The notes beneath the pieces are model-generated. The model saw only the letters and a list, made by a program, of their open reading frames with translations. It searched no databases and was not told the DNA's origin. Position numbers and translations under genes: made by a program. A stretch of DNA of 64,000 nt from Erwinia_E haradaeae_I (GTDB lineage: Bacteria > Pseudomonadota > Gammaproteobacteria > Enterobacterales > Enterobacteriaceae). Each line of letters opens with the position of its first letter. Positions within the stretch are counted from its first letter, which is position 1. The DNA lies in NCBI RefSeq assembly GCF_900698925.1, contig NZ_LR217713.1, positions 248,001 to 312,000 on the forward strand, given 5' to 3'. Positions 29,416-40,573 of this stretch are shown in pieces.

Positions 29416-29662
29416 GAAAGCGGGGGGCTCAACCCGAAATGGACGTGATTCTCATTCGAAAAGGTTGGGGATAAAACGTTTTGGCGGTGAAGCTGTATTA
29501 GCTGGTACAATTATTGTACGTCAACGTGGTACTAAATTTCATGCTGGAAAAAATGTAGGGTCTGGGCGCGACCACACTTTATTTGCTACTGAAAATGGTA
29601 AGGTTCAGTTTGAAGTAAAAGGCTCAAGAAATAGAAAATATGTTAGCATTATTAGTATGTAG
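29405..29662 (+). CDS. rpmA: 50S ribosomal protein L27
   Basis: L27 lies near the peptidyl-transferase centre, and its flexible N-terminus reaches the tRNA ends. The product is 85 residues, as in E. coli, starting MAHKKAGGSTRNGRDSHSKRLG and containing RFGGEAVLAGTIIVRQRGTKFHAG and GRDHTLFA. It overlaps the rplU stop by 11 bp and is surely translated from the same mRNA. Downstream, enterics carry yhbE and then obgE; here a 1.5 kb gene-free gap replaces yhbE. Confidence 0.98.
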   Translation: MAHKKAGGSTRNGRDSHSKRLGIKRFGGEAVLAGTIIVRQRGTKFHAGKNVGSGRDHTLFATENGKVQFEVKGSRNRKYVSIISM

Positions 29663-31199
29663 ATTATTTAAATTATATCTCAATAACGATAGATTTTTTA
29701 TTTATAAACAATTAGTGTATTTTATTATTATAAGTATGGCTTAATGTTAGATTCAGATTAGACCTACACAGATCTTTAATCGTCAATTAGGATCATCAAG
29801 ATGCATAAACGTGATTTTTCATCGATTATTATGATTTATTTTTTTAAATTTTCATTTTTTCTTTCAAAGGTAAGGATTATAATACATGATCTATAATGAG
29901 TGAATAATCTTTCAAAAAGAAAGATAGCTATTGGGATGATTAAGGATAGAGATATGATCTAATTTTTTATCAAAAATAGATATTAAGTATAGATATATAA
30001 ATAGATACGTCAGTACTTATATACTAGTCTTGCTAAGATTAGTATTTTACAATATATAAAATAATATTTTTTGATATCAATTTAGAAAAATATCCTTCTC
30101 TAGCTGGCTGAAGAGGATGTGTATGATGATCGTCATTTATAGTGAAAATAGAGACGTATATAATTGATGAATTCTAAATTACTAGATCGTAACTCATTAT
30201 TGTTCATATATAATATAATTGGTGATATCAAGAGTCTTCATTCTGAGATGCTTTATGGTATCTATCATATATAATTTTTTACTTTAAGTTAAATGAGAGC
30301 GTTTATGTATATTTTAATAAGAATGGATTTTGTTTGTTTATTAGAGTGTAGATTGTTTTTTATAGAATAGTCATTACGGCGTCTATATTTCATTTTTTCT
30401 TGGAAAAAATCATCAATGTTAGGAAATAAAATTATTAGAGGGATATAGTAAAAAGATTATTGCGGAATATGTTTCAACAATTGTGAATGTTTGATTGTTT
30501 AATTTTTTATTTCAATATAAATTTGATTGCAGTAGTTATAATTTTTTAGCTGATTTTGAGTAATAGGATTCAGAATAGAAGATGATGTGTATCATTAGAA
30601 AAATGACCCATGTTGTTTAACATGGATGTAGAGATAATCATTCTTTAGTTGTATAAGTGTGCATTGTTTTCGGTATTATATAAACATTTTATTTTTATTA
30701 TTTATTTATAATTTATAGAAAAATGTTTTATACATTACATAGTTTACTCGCTTTTACTCACTTGATCATTAGTATTAGTTTATCCATATATTCTTGATAA
30801 CTACCTATTATAAAAGGTAGTTTGAGAAAATTTTTTAGTTACAGTATATGACATTATTTATAGGGATTAAAAATATTTCAAGTATAGTTCAAATGGAAAT
30901 TATAAATACTGTAGCAACATTTTTTATAGTTTTTATAGGTTGTCGTATTTTATATTTAATGAATGTGAATAATTAAAATAGCTATAATAAGTTGATAATG
31001 AGTTTGTAAACACATTATTTTTAATCTTTTATATTTTTTATATTGTTAAAGAATTTGGAATAGATTTTTAATAAAAGGATTTTTGGTATTAAATGGTCTA
31101 TGTGTGATTTGTAGTTGATCTAATTATATGCATTATTTTTATATCGGTTCATTTTTTTTGAAAATTAGAATAAAGCTGTGTAAGTGATGGAGAAGTAAA
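29663..31199. other. Gap between rpmA and obgE, probably an eroded yhbE
   Basis: About 1.5 kb lies where enterics have yhbE (a ~970 bp EamA-type transporter gene). Since flanking rpmA and obgE keep their order and orientation, the simplest reading is that yhbE died in place; no peptide of it is recognisable. Two small hairpins occur: CCATGTT/AACATGG at 30608-30625 and AACTACCT/AGGTAGTT at 30799-30822. Confidence 0.55.
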
Positions 31200-32234
31200 A
31201 TGAAATTTATTGACGAAGCAGCTATAGTGGTTGTGGCTGGAAATGGTGGTCACGGTTGTATCAGTTTTCGTCGTGAGAAGTATATCCCACGTGGTGGTCC
31301 GGATGGTGGAGATGGAGGCGATGGTGGTGATATATATATAGAAACTGATTCAAATTTAAATACTCTGTCGTCCTTTCATTTTGAAAAAATTTTTAAAGCT
31401 GGATCTGGTCAGCATGGAAAAGGTTCTAATTGTACTGGTAAGCGCGGGAATGATTTATTAGTAAAAGTACCTTTTGGCACTCGTGTTATTGATAAAGGAA
31501 CTGGTGAAGTACTTGTAGATATGGCACATCATCAGAAAGTTATGTTAGCTAAAGGTGGCTACCATGGATTAGGTAATACAAGATTTAAATCATCGGTAAA
31601 CCGATCGCCTCGTCAGAGGACCATGGGGACTCAAGGTGAAATACGTGATTTACATTTGGAGCTAATTCTTTTAGCAGATGTGGGTGTATTGGGACTTCCT
31701 AACGCAGGCAAATCAACTTTTATTCGTGAGATTTCTGGCGCTAAGTTAAAAGTTGCTAATTACCCCTTTACTACATTGATACCTCGTCTTGCTGTTGTGT
31801 TCGTAGATAGAGAAAGGAGTTTTGTAATTGCTGATATACCTGGTTTAATTGAAGGAGCTTCCAAAGGTATAGGTCTTGGTATTCGCTTTCTTAAACACCT
31901 TGAGCGATGTCGTATATTATTGCATATAATTGATTTATCTTCGATGGAAGAAATGAACATATTAAGAGATATAAAAATTATTATGCATGAAATAGGGCAG
32001 TATAGTCAAACATTGTTCCATAAACCCCGTTGGTTGGTTTTCAATAAGATTGATTTATTAAGTAAGGAGCAAGCAAGATTAGTCAGTCAAGTGATTGTGC
32101 AGGAACTAGGTTGGCATCATAAATATTATTTAATTTCTTCTATAAATCATTCTGGTGTAGATGATTTATGCTGGGATTTAATTTCAGTGCTTCAAATGCC
32201 TCTACAGATAGACTCTTTGGATTCAATCCTATAA
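31200..32234 (+). CDS. obgE: GTPase ObgE/CgtA
   Basis: ObgE is an essential GTPase in 50S ribosome assembly and stringent-response control. The Gly-rich Obg fold (residues 1-158) includes AGNGGHGCISFRREKYIPRGGPDGGDGG. The G domain has GLPNAGKS (P-loop, ~166-173), YPFTTLIP (switch I), DIPGLIEGA (G3), NKIDLL (G4) and SSINHSGV (G5). At 344 residues it lacks the ~50-residue acidic C-terminal tail of E. coli ObgE (390). That tail is variable among bacteria, so function is likely kept. GGAG lies 7 nt before the ATG. Confidence 0.97.
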   Translation: MKFIDEAAIVVVAGNGGHGCISFRREKYIPRGGPDGGDGGDGGDIYIETDSNLNTLSSFHFEKIFKAGSGQHGKGSNCTGKRGNDLLVKVPFGTRVIDKGTGEVLVDMAHHQKVMLAKGGYHGLGNTRFKSSVNRSPRQRTMGTQGEIRDLHLELILLADVGVLGLPNAGKSTFIREISGAKLKVANYPFTTLIPRLAVVFVDRERSFVIADIPGLIEGASKGIGLGIRFLKHLERCRILLHIIDLSSMEEMNILRDIKIIMHEIGQYSQTLFHKPRWLVFNKIDLLSKEQARLVSQVIVQELGWHHKYYLISSINHSGVDDLCWDLISVLQMPLQIDSLDSIL

Positions 32235-32823
32235 TCATGTAAATGGAATTTATCATGAAATAGTAAAGAAGACAATCAAGATTATTCGGTATCTAAGCTA
32301 TAACGCATATAGATATAGTATAAGACTAAAAAGAGTTGGGTATTCTTAAAGTGTATGGTTATCATTACTTTTTCTCTATATATTATATTAAGATATGAAA
32401 TATTTTAGATTTATTTATATTATGAAACTGGAATAGGAGAGTAAAGTTACTATTACTATAATAGTGGTAATCTGATATTATAATAACTTTATTTAGAGTT
32501 GTAATAGAATAATATATTTCTGGTATATAAATCCTTTTTATTTAGTTTGACTGTTTATATTTTTATTTTTATTTTTAATCAAATTACATCGCGTAGTAAA
32601 AATTATTTTGACCTATAGGTATCAGCTGATAAAGTAAAGATCTTTAATATTAGGAGTAAAGGGCCTCAGGTGGTTTAATCGACTGATTTTATAATTGATA
32701 TAAATATACAATCGGCCTTGTTGGTATTTCTTTCTATGTCTTCCGATACGCTTATTAATACAATCTGTGATTGTTTTAACAAAAAAATACTGTATTTTCT
32801 CGTGTCTTTTTTCGGAGTTATGC
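32235..32823. other. Gene-free gap between obgE and yoaE
   Basis: About 590 bp. No gene was recognised; a frame on the minus strand (32622-32921) overlaps the start of yoaE and is a shadow. The yoaE promoter should lie here. Confidence 0.55.
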
Positions 32824-34359
32824 ATGGAATTTCTTTTAGACCCCTCGATATGGGCGGGTTTTCTTACGTTGGTTATGCTTGAAATTGTCTTAGGCATTGA
32901 TAACTTAGTTTTTATTGCCATATTAGCAGATAAACTTTCTCCAAATCAGCGCGACAAGGCCCGCCTGACTGGATTGTCACTCGCAATGATAACACGACTA
33001 GGTCTTCTTTCTTTAATTTCCTGGATGGTTACTTTAAGGCGTCCATTTTTTAGTATAGGTGACATTAGTTTTTCTGGACGTGATTTAATTTTACTGACGG
33101 GAGGTGTTTTTTTATTATTTAAAGCGACGATTGAACTTCATGAGCGTTTAGAAAATCACGATATGAATAGTTTAGGTCATAAAGGCTATGCTAGTTTTTG
33201 GTCAGTTGTAATACAGGTTATTGTTCTTGATGCGTTGTTTTCTCTTGATGCAGTTATTACTGCAGTAGGTATGGTAAATAACTTATCGGTGATGATGATT
33301 GCGGTGGTGATTGCCATGGGTGTGATGCTGCTTGCCTCGAAGCCCTTAACTAGTTTTGTGAATAGTCATCCGACTGTAGTTGTTTTGTGTCTTAGTTTTC
33401 TTTTAATGATTGGGCTTAGTCTAGTAGCAGAAGGTGTTGGTTTTCATATACCGAAAGGTTATTTGTACGCAGCAATTAGCTTTTCTATTATTATCGAGTT
33501 ATTTAATCAAATGGCTCGACGCAATTTTATGCGTTATGAGGAACGTCGACCTATGCGAGAAAGAACCGCGGAGGCTATTCAGCGTTTGATAGGAGGAGAT
33601 CGACAGAATGAGTCGCATGGTATAGATAATAGTACAATAGAAACTATTGCACCTCAAGAGGCTTTTAAAGATGAGGAGCGTTATATGATTAACGCTGTTT
33701 TAACTTTAGCGTCACGTTCTATACGGAGTATTATGACGCCACGAGGAGAAATTTCTTGGGTAGATCTAACTTGCTCTCCAGATGAAGTGCGTATTCAGTT
33801 GCTGGATACACCACATAGTTTGTTTCCAGTATGTCGTGGTGGACTAGATAAGATTGTTGGTGTTGTTAGAGCAAAAGAATTGTTAGTAGCATTAGATCAT
33901 GATATCGATATTTCTTCTTTCTCTACTACTACACCGCCAATTATTGTTCCAGATACTCTTAATCCATTAAACCTCCTTGGTGTTCTTCGTCGAGCGAAAG
34001 GTAGTTTTGTTGTTGTTACTAGTGAATTTGGTATAGTCCAGGGTTTAATTACACCCTTAGATGTTTTGGAAGCTATTGCTGGTGAATTTCCTGATGAAGA
34101 CGAAACTCCTGATATTATGGCAGATGGAGATGGGTGGTTGGTGAAAGGTGGTACGGACTTGCATTCATTACAACATGTATTAGATTATAAAGAATTAATT
34201 AAACCAGAAAATGATCATGAATCTTTAGCGGGTTTATTAATTAAATGCCAAGGTCGTTTACCTTTAACTGGTGAGGTGATTGATATGCCACCACTGCGTT
34301 TTCAAATTGTAGAAGCTAGTGATTATTGTATCAATCTTGTACGTATTATTAAATTTTAA
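32824..34359 (+). CDS. yoaE: TerC-family membrane protein with CBS pair and CorC domain (YoaE)
   Basis: YoaE is an inner-membrane protein joining a TerC-type transport domain to a cytoplasmic CBS pair and a CorC/HlyC domain. Its substrate is not settled; TerC relatives are linked to metal-ion (often manganese) export. The ATG at 32824 (MEFLLDPSIWAGFLTLVMLEIVLGIDNLVFIAILADKL) matches E. coli YoaE and has GGAG 6 nt upstream. Residues 1-240 hold about seven membrane segments with the acidic motifs EIVLGIDN and DALFSLDAVITA. CBS motifs (MTPRGEISWVDL; FGIVQGLITPLDVLEAI) follow at ~300-420, and the CorC domain at ~435-511. The length of 511 is close to E. coli's 518. Keeping it suggests a real envelope or metal need. 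Confidence 0.93.
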   Translation: MEFLLDPSIWAGFLTLVMLEIVLGIDNLVFIAILADKLSPNQRDKARLTGLSLAMITRLGLLSLISWMVTLRRPFFSIGDISFSGRDLILLTGGVFLLFKATIELHERLENHDMNSLGHKGYASFWSVVIQVIVLDALFSLDAVITAVGMVNNLSVMMIAVVIAMGVMLLASKPLTSFVNSHPTVVVLCLSFLLMIGLSLVAEGVGFHIPKGYLYAAISFSIIIELFNQMARRNFMRYEERRPMRERTAEAIQRLIGGDRQNESHGIDNSTIETIAPQEAFKDEERYMINAVLTLASRSIRSIMTPRGEISWVDLTCSPDEVRIQLLDTPHSLFPVCRGGLDKIVGVVRAKELLVALDHDIDISSFSTTTPPIIVPDTLNPLNLLGVLRRAKGSFVVVTSEFGIVQGLITPLDVLEAIAGEFPDEDETPDIMADGDGWLVKGGTDLHSLQHVLDYKELIKPENDHESLAGLLIKCQGRLPLTGEVIDMPPLRFQIVEASDYCINLVRIIKF

Positions 34360-34398
34360 TAATATAACTAGTTGATACAACTATTATTATATTATTAA
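34357..34398 (+). terminator. Hairpin at the 3' end of yoaE
   Basis: Beginning in the yoaE stop codon, an inverted repeat has TAGTTG/CAACTA at its tip and an extended AT-only outer stem (TAATAATATAA-like against TTATATTATTA), with a small internal loop. No T tail follows, so termination is uncertain. Its position suggests an mRNA 3'-end structure. Confidence 0.4.
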
Positions 34399-35188
34399 AA
34401 AGATGTTACTCAGTGGCTGATATGTATTATGAGATTGATTTTAATAGATCTAATTTTCTTGGTAAGATTTGAATCAAGTATTTTTCTTAAAAGAATAATA
34501 CTTTTATATAAGAGTCCTATACACATATTATGCACAGATTTAGAGATAAGAAATAAGATATTAGAGTATGCTAGAAAATCTATCTTTTTCGATACGATTG
34601 AAAAGTTGTATTAAAAATACATTTATTATTTATGTTGATTAATATCAAGAAGGAGAGGGTTTTAGTATAGAGTTTTCTATTACACATAATTCCATTTTTA
34701 TTATATTTAATAAAATTAAATGCTTCTATAAGAAAGTTATTAAAAATTAGTAACTGTTTATGATAAATAATTTCTGATAAAGAGAAATTATACTATGTAT
34801 TAGAATAAGTTTCATTAAGACTAGTTTAGATTCTTATTTGAATATATAAACGTTATATACAAGAATAAGATTGTATATATTACTTAATAACGCATAGCTC
34901 TATTAGAGCAAACCTCGATATTTCTGGGATGAAAGCCAATTGTAAGGTAATTACAAAATTATAGGTTAATGAAAATTTTTATTAAAAGAGGATAGTAGTT
35001 TTATATGCAATATATTGCATATAAATGTATAAAAAATTTTTTTCTTATTATGGGTATGGAGAAGGGTGATAACTAGTTAGAGAAATATTTTTATGGTAGT
35101 TAGATGGTCCTTAATGTGATAGTGAGTACAGATTGTGTTTAATATAAATGTTATTCCAAGATATGTAAAAATTATGCGCAGGACACAG
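34399..35188. other. Gene-free gap between yoaE and murJ
   Basis: About 790 bp of AT-rich DNA. A 61-residue frame at 34429-34614 has no recognisable family or ribosome-binding site, and I do not accept it as a gene. Confidence 0.55.
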
Positions 35189-36739
35189 ATGGATCTTTTA
35201 AAGGCGTTGGTAGCGGTTAGTTTTATGACTGTTTTTTCTCGGTTATTAGGTTTTATTAGGGATGCTGTTATAGCAAGGATTTTTGGCTCAGGTATAGTGA
35301 CTGATGCTTTTTTTGTTGCTTTTAAGTTACCTAATTTATTACGTCGTTTTTTTGCTGACGGAGCTTTTTCTCAAGCGTTTGTTCCTTTTCTCTCTGAATA
35401 TAAAGGTAAGAAGAATCTAGAGGTGACTAAAGTCTTTATCACACATGTTGCTGGATTGTTAACGCTAGTATTAGGGATAGTTATTATTTTAGGAATAATA
35501 ATTGCTCCTTGGTTAATTAAGGTAACAGCCCCTGGTTTTGCTAACACTGTTGATAAAATTGAGTTAACTACAACGCTTTTACGTATTACACTTCCTTATA
35601 TATTACTAATATCTTTGTCCTCATTAGTTGGATGCATTCTTAATACATGGAATTACTTTGCTGTACCAGCACTTGCTCCTGCATTTCTTAATTTAAGTAT
35701 AATTTTTTTTGCATTATTTGCTGCGCCACATTTCCATCCTCCTGTTACGGCATTATCTTGGTCAGTATTAATAGGTGGTATTTTACAACTTGGTTATCAA
35801 CTACCATATTTAAAAAAAATAGGTTTATTAGTTCTACCGCGTTTAGTTTTTCACGATATGGATGTCTGGCGTTTAGTGCATCATATGGGTTCATTAGTCC
35901 CCGGTGTTTCAGTAAGTCAGGTTTCTCTTATTATTAATACTATCGTTGCTTCGTTTTTGAGTCCTGGTTCTATTTCATGGATATATTATGCTGATCGATT
36001 GATGGAATTTCCTGTTGGAGTGTTAGGAGTAACGTTAGGTACTATTTTATTTCCTTTATTAGCAAAAAGCGTGAGCAGCGGCAATTTTACGGAATATTCA
36101 TATCTAATAGACTGGGGCTTGCGTTTTGGTTTCCTTATAGCCCTCCCCAGCGCGGTGGCATTAGGTATTTTAGCGAGACCTCTTATTATAGTTTTGTTTC
36201 AATATGGTAATTTTACTGATTTTGATGTAGGAATGACTCAACATGCATTAGTGGCCTATTCGGTGGGATTAATAGGATTGATTATCATTAAAGTATTGGT
36301 ACTGGGTTTTTCTGTTCACCAGAATATAAAAACTCCGTTAAAGATTTCAGTATTTACATTATTAGCCACACAGATTATGAATATAGTGCTAATTGGGCCA
36401 TTCAAGCATGCTGGGTTATCGCTTTCTATTGGATTGGCTTCTTGTCTAAATACTGCACTTCTTTATCGGCAATTACGTAAACAGAAATTATTTGTCCCTC
36501 AGCCGGGCTGGATATATTTCTTTTTTCGATTAATTATCTCTGTTTTAGTGATGGTTGCTTCGTTAGTTAGCGTGCTATATATTATGCCCATATGGGACAG
36601 CGGGGGTATGATGGAACGATTAGCACGATTAATCATAGTAATTTTCATTGGTTTTAGTTCTTATATTCTAATGTTAGGTGTACTTGGTTTTCGTCTCCGT
36701 GATGTGATTCCTTTGTATAAAACGGGAGAATTTAGTTGA
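35189..36739 (+). CDS. murJ: Lipid II flippase MurJ
   Basis: MurJ moves the peptidoglycan precursor lipid II across the inner membrane. I chose the ATG at 35189 (MDLLKALVAVSFMTVFSRLLGF), which matches the E. coli start and follows AGGA by about 5 nt; the frame opens earlier (35135) without a match. The product has 516 residues and about 14 membrane segments. Functionally important charged residues are kept: Arg18 and Arg24 (SRLLGFIRDA), Asp39 (VTDAFF) and the Arg pair in LPNLLRRFFADGAFSQAF. It stands alone, flanked by gene-free DNA. Its presence shows the cell still builds a wall. Confidence 0.96.
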   Translation: MDLLKALVAVSFMTVFSRLLGFIRDAVIARIFGSGIVTDAFFVAFKLPNLLRRFFADGAFSQAFVPFLSEYKGKKNLEVTKVFITHVAGLLTLVLGIVIILGIIIAPWLIKVTAPGFANTVDKIELTTTLLRITLPYILLISLSSLVGCILNTWNYFAVPALAPAFLNLSIIFFALFAAPHFHPPVTALSWSVLIGGILQLGYQLPYLKKIGLLVLPRLVFHDMDVWRLVHHMGSLVPGVSVSQVSLIINTIVASFLSPGSISWIYYADRLMEFPVGVLGVTLGTILFPLLAKSVSSGNFTEYSYLIDWGLRFGFLIALPSAVALGILARPLIIVLFQYGNFTDFDVGMTQHALVAYSVGLIGLIIIKVLVLGFSVHQNIKTPLKISVFTLLATQIMNIVLIGPFKHAGLSLSIGLASCLNTALLYRQLRKQKLFVPQPGWIYFFFRLIISVLVMVASLVSVLYIMPIWDSGGMMERLARLIIVIFIGFSSYILMLGVLGFRLRDVIPLYKTGEFS

Positions 36740-37351
36740 AAAAGATACATTAATTGGTGATAGAATAGTAGTAATTATATAGTTTTTCTGAAAGATATAA
36801 TGATGGAATCATGTTGTATGGTGGCTATAGTTTATGAATAGGGTTTATTTTGTAAAATAATTGAGGGATATTGCATTTTTTATAGATTATAGTATAGATG
36901 TTTATATCAAAATATAGTGCTAAATAATTATGTTGTATTAGTTTTTGATTTAAAAACTTAAGTATTTATAAAATCTCTATTTACTTTAGTATATGCAATT
37001 TTTTATGATTGATATATATTCATAAATATTGTAATAATAACTATTGAAAAAGAATTATGGTATTTGAAGTGATTTTTTATAATTTTTTTTAAATAAGTTA
37101 TAAAATGAAATTTTTATGTTGATGGTTAGTAGTTTTTCTTTTGTTTAGTTTATATTTAATGAATAATAAAGTCGATTTTTTATATATTCTAATGACTCTT
37201 GAGATATAACAAGAGATGTTCAGGTTTCTAGCTTTGGATTGGATTACAAGAATAATAGAGAGAAGGGTGTTTGTAAGATGTTATCTTTATTGAAAGAATT
37301 AATGAGTGTTTGTATCTTATTTTTTAATGTATTTTATAATGATATTTTGTA
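36740..37351. other. Gene-free gap between murJ and lolA
   Basis: About 610 bp. The frame at 37306-37494 overlaps lolA in another frame and is a shadow. No regulatory site was recognised, and lolA has no evident Shine-Dalgarno. Confidence 0.5.
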
Positions 37352-37960
37352 ATGAAAATAATATCGATTGGTTTTTATTTTTTATATATCTTGACTCCTA
37401 TAACTGTTTTAGCGGATCCACAGAGTATTTTACAACAGCGTTTAGCTCAAGTCAGTGGTATATATTTAAAATTTCATCAGAAGGTTATGGATAAAAATAA
37501 TATTTTGATACAGGAGTCTGATGGTGAACTTTGGGTGCAACGACCTAATCAATTTTACTGGCATGTATTTAGTCCGGATGAAAATATATTACTGTCGGAT
37601 GGACGAGACATGTTTTTTTATCATCCTTTAATTAATCAAGTTGTGATTTATCGTATAAAAAATGATCTGAGTTATAGTCCATTAATGCTAATTGTAGGCA
37701 AGAAGAATTCTGATTGGGAAGATTATAATATAATACAAAAAAATGATAACTTCTTTTTTACTCCTAAAAAGAGTGAAAAAGATCTTATTAAATTTTCTAT
37801 TGAAATCACTAAATCTGGTATAATTAATCGATTTAGTGCTATAGAGGAGAGCGGATTGTACAGTAGTTATGATTTTCACAATCAAAAAAATATACTAGTA
37901 GATATGAATCAATTTAAACTTATATTTCCTTCCGGAGTGACGATCGATGATCAAAGATAG
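37352..37960 (+). CDS. lolA: Outer-membrane lipoprotein carrier protein LolA
   Basis: LolA is the periplasmic chaperone that carries lipoproteins from the LolCDE complex to LolB. The 202-residue product (E. coli 203) opens with a signal peptide (MKIISIGFYFLYILTPITVLA, cleavage likely after Ala21). It keeps LxxVSGIYLKFHQKV, QESDGELWVQRPNQFYWH, FSPDENILLSDG, FFYHPLINQ, SDWEDYNI and the C-terminal FPSGVTIDDQR. Divergence is higher than in its neighbours, but the full length is retained. In enterics lolA lies between ftsK and rarA; here it is alone, a sign of rearrangement or deletion around it. Confidence 0.92.
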   Translation: MKIISIGFYFLYILTPITVLADPQSILQQRLAQVSGIYLKFHQKVMDKNNILIQESDGELWVQRPNQFYWHVFSPDENILLSDGRDMFFYHPLINQVVIYRIKNDLSYSPLMLIVGKKNSDWEDYNIIQKNDNFFFTPKKSEKDLIKFSIEITKSGIINRFSAIEESGLYSSYDFHNQKNILVDMNQFKLIFPSGVTIDDQR

Positions 37961-38839
37961 AAGAATCTTATCTGAAGAATGAAATTTACCTTTATATACC
38001 AATATAGAGGTCATAGATTTCTTTAATGGCTCGTATTATTTGATTGTTTAACATGTATATTTATAATAAATAAATTAATATAGAACTATTTATTTTGAAT
38101 AACGATTAGTTTTATCTGTTAACATAAATAAAGTTTTCTAAAAAAATATTTTAAAATTCAAGATCTATATGTTATAATAATTTTGATTTAACTTTTATAT
38201 GTCTGTGAAAATATATAGAAGATTCTACAGTATTTTACTATAAATATTTTTAGTTTTTTTATGATAGTCTTGACATAAAAGAAGAATTAGAAATCGATCT
38301 GTGATCCTACTTTGTAGTTAGGGTTACTGATAGGCGATAAATTTAGATCAGAGATTTGTTTTTTTTATTCTAGAATAGAATATTTTGATATTTTGATATA
38401 TCTATAAGATATAAATTATAGAGTACTGATAAATTTTAATATTTTAGTTTGCGATGATTTATTAAATTTTTGAATTAGATATTTTAACGATTATATGATC
38501 TAGTGAGCATATTTTATAATGATGATTTTCGTATTTTGAATGTTTCATATTTGATATTTAATTACTCTAAGTATATTTCAGTTATTAATGTTTTTAATTT
38601 TTCAGTTTACAGAGAAAAAGTATGTAATATAACTTAATAAGTAATCTCTGTTTCTAATTTACTTAGAAGTCACATAAATTTGAATTCTTTAGATAAGTTG
38701 GGAAATATTTCAATTGATTGTTATATAAAATATTTCGATATATTCACTATAAAATGAATATATATAATTTTTAATGATAAAAGATATGGTGTGAGTATAT
38801 TTTTTATTCCTTGGGTCATTTTATATAAATTGATAATTC
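37961..38839. other. Gene-free gap between lolA and proS
   Basis: About 880 bp of AT-rich DNA in which I see no gene, RNA or strong repeat. The proS promoter is presumably near 38700-38830. Confidence 0.55.
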
Positions 38840-40573
38840 ATGCGTACTACTCAATATCTTCTTTCTACTCTTAGAGATGAGCCTTCTGATTCTGAGCTGG
38901 TCAGTCATAACTTAATGTTGCGTGCTGGAATGATTCGGAAGTTAGCATCTGGGTTATATATTTGGTTACCAACTGGTTTGCGTGTATTAAAAAAAGTGGA
39001 AAACATTATACGTGAAGAGATGAATAATATTGGGGCATTAGAAATTTCTATGCCTATTGTGCAACCGGCTGATTTATGGAAAGAAAGTGGGCGCTGGGAG
39101 AATTATGGTTTAGAATTACTTCGATTTTTTGATCGGAGTAATCGCTCTTTTGTCCTTGGTCCGACTAATGAGGAAGTAATAACAAATTTAATTCGATACG
39201 AGCTTAGTTCATACAAACAGTTACCATTGAACTTATTCCAAATCCAAACTAAGTTTCGTGATGAAATACGTCCTCGGTTTGGAGTTATACGATCTCGTGA
39301 ATTCTTAATGAAAGATGGTTATTCATTTCATGCAACGCAGAAATCTCTTCAGGAGACTTATTTTGCTATGCATCATGCTTATAGTCATATTTTTAAGAGA
39401 ATAGGTTTGAATTTTTGTGTCGTAGAGGCAGATAACGGAAGTATTGGAGGTCAAATTTCTCATGAGTTCCATATTTTCGCTCAAAGTGGTGACAATTGTA
39501 TTGCATTATCTACTGAATCGGAGTATGCGGCCAATATAGACATTGCTGAAGCAATATCGGTTTCTGGAAATCGTAACTTTTCTACTAAAATAAAACGTGA
39601 ATTTAAAACAGAAGGAATTACAAATATCAAAGATCTTGTTACTCAATTTGATCTTTCACTTACAGATGTAGTACAAACAATTGTAGTAAAAGCTTCTAAA
39701 GAAAGTAGTTCTGAATTTATTGCTCTTCTAATTCGAGGAGATCATCAATTAAATATCATTAAAGCCGAAAGTATTGATATTGTTGCTAAACCATTGAGTT
39801 TTGCTAGTGAAGAGGAGATTCGTGAAAAGGTAAGTGTTAGTTTGTGCTCATTAGGACCAGTTGGTCTTAATATACCTATTATTGCTGATCGCTCTGTGTC
39901 CTTGATGAGTAATTTTATTACAGGGGCGAATATTGATGGATGGCACTTGAGTGGTATTAATTGGGAGCGCGATTTGCCAATACCGCGCATTGAAGATATT
40001 CGTAACGTTGTTTCAGGTGATATCAGTCCTGATGGGAAAGGTACTATTTTTATTAAACGTGGAATTGAGGTAGGTCATATTTTTCAGTTAGGTGAAAAAT
40101 ATTCACGTGCGCTAGATGTATTCGTGCAAGACAAAGACAGACAACGCAAGATTGTCAGAATGGGTTGTTATGGTATTGGTATTAGTCGCTTGATAGCGGC
40201 TTCAATTGAACAAAGTCATGATGAGCGCGGTATTATATGGCCAACTGCTCTCTCTCCCTTTCAGATAGCAATTTTACCTATGAATATGCATAAATTAGAT
40301 CGTATTAAACATATAGCTGAGGATATATATAGTCAGTTATCTTCGCTAGGTATTGATGTAATTTTCGATGATAGGAAGGAAGGGATAGGTGTAATGTTTT
40401 CTGATATGGAGTTAATTGGTATACCACATCTTGTTGTTATTAGTGAACGTCATCTTCGGAATGCAGAAGTTGAGTACCAATGTCGTCGTTCATATGAAAA
40501 ACATATTATAAAAATTAGTGATATCATACCTTACTTAACAGGTTTGTTAAAAAAAGTGTCTAGTTTGGTCTAG
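38840..40573 (+). CDS. proS: Prolyl-tRNA synthetase
   Basis: ProS charges tRNA-Pro with proline. It is a class II synthetase with an inserted editing (YbaK-like) domain. The 577-residue product (E. coli 572) has motif 1 in the N-terminal part, motif 2 in EIRPRFGVIRSREFLMKDGYSFH, motif 3 in GCYGIGISRLIAASIEQ, and the C-terminal anticodon-binding domain. The editing insert (residues ~225-405) is present, so misacylated Ala-tRNA-Pro should still be cleared. It is convergent with yqjA over a 241 bp space. Its substrate tRNA-Pro(GGG) is encoded at 19.5 kb. Confidence 0.98.
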   Translation: MRTTQYLLSTLRDEPSDSELVSHNLMLRAGMIRKLASGLYIWLPTGLRVLKKVENIIREEMNNIGALEISMPIVQPADLWKESGRWENYGLELLRFFDRSNRSFVLGPTNEEVITNLIRYELSSYKQLPLNLFQIQTKFRDEIRPRFGVIRSREFLMKDGYSFHATQKSLQETYFAMHHAYSHIFKRIGLNFCVVEADNGSIGGQISHEFHIFAQSGDNCIALSTESEYAANIDIAEAISVSGNRNFSTKIKREFKTEGITNIKDLVTQFDLSLTDVVQTIVVKASKESSSEFIALLIRGDHQLNIIKAESIDIVAKPLSFASEEEIREKVSVSLCSLGPVGLNIPIIADRSVSLMSNFITGANIDGWHLSGINWERDLPIPRIEDIRNVVSGDISPDGKGTIFIKRGIEVGHIFQLGEKYSRALDVFVQDKDRQRKIVRMGCYGIGISRLIAASIEQSHDERGIIWPTALSPFQIAILPMNMHKLDRIKHIAEDIYSQLSSLGIDVIFDDRKEGIGVMFSDMELIGIPHLVVISERHLRNAEVEYQCRRSYEKHIIKISDIIPYLTGLLKKVSSLV

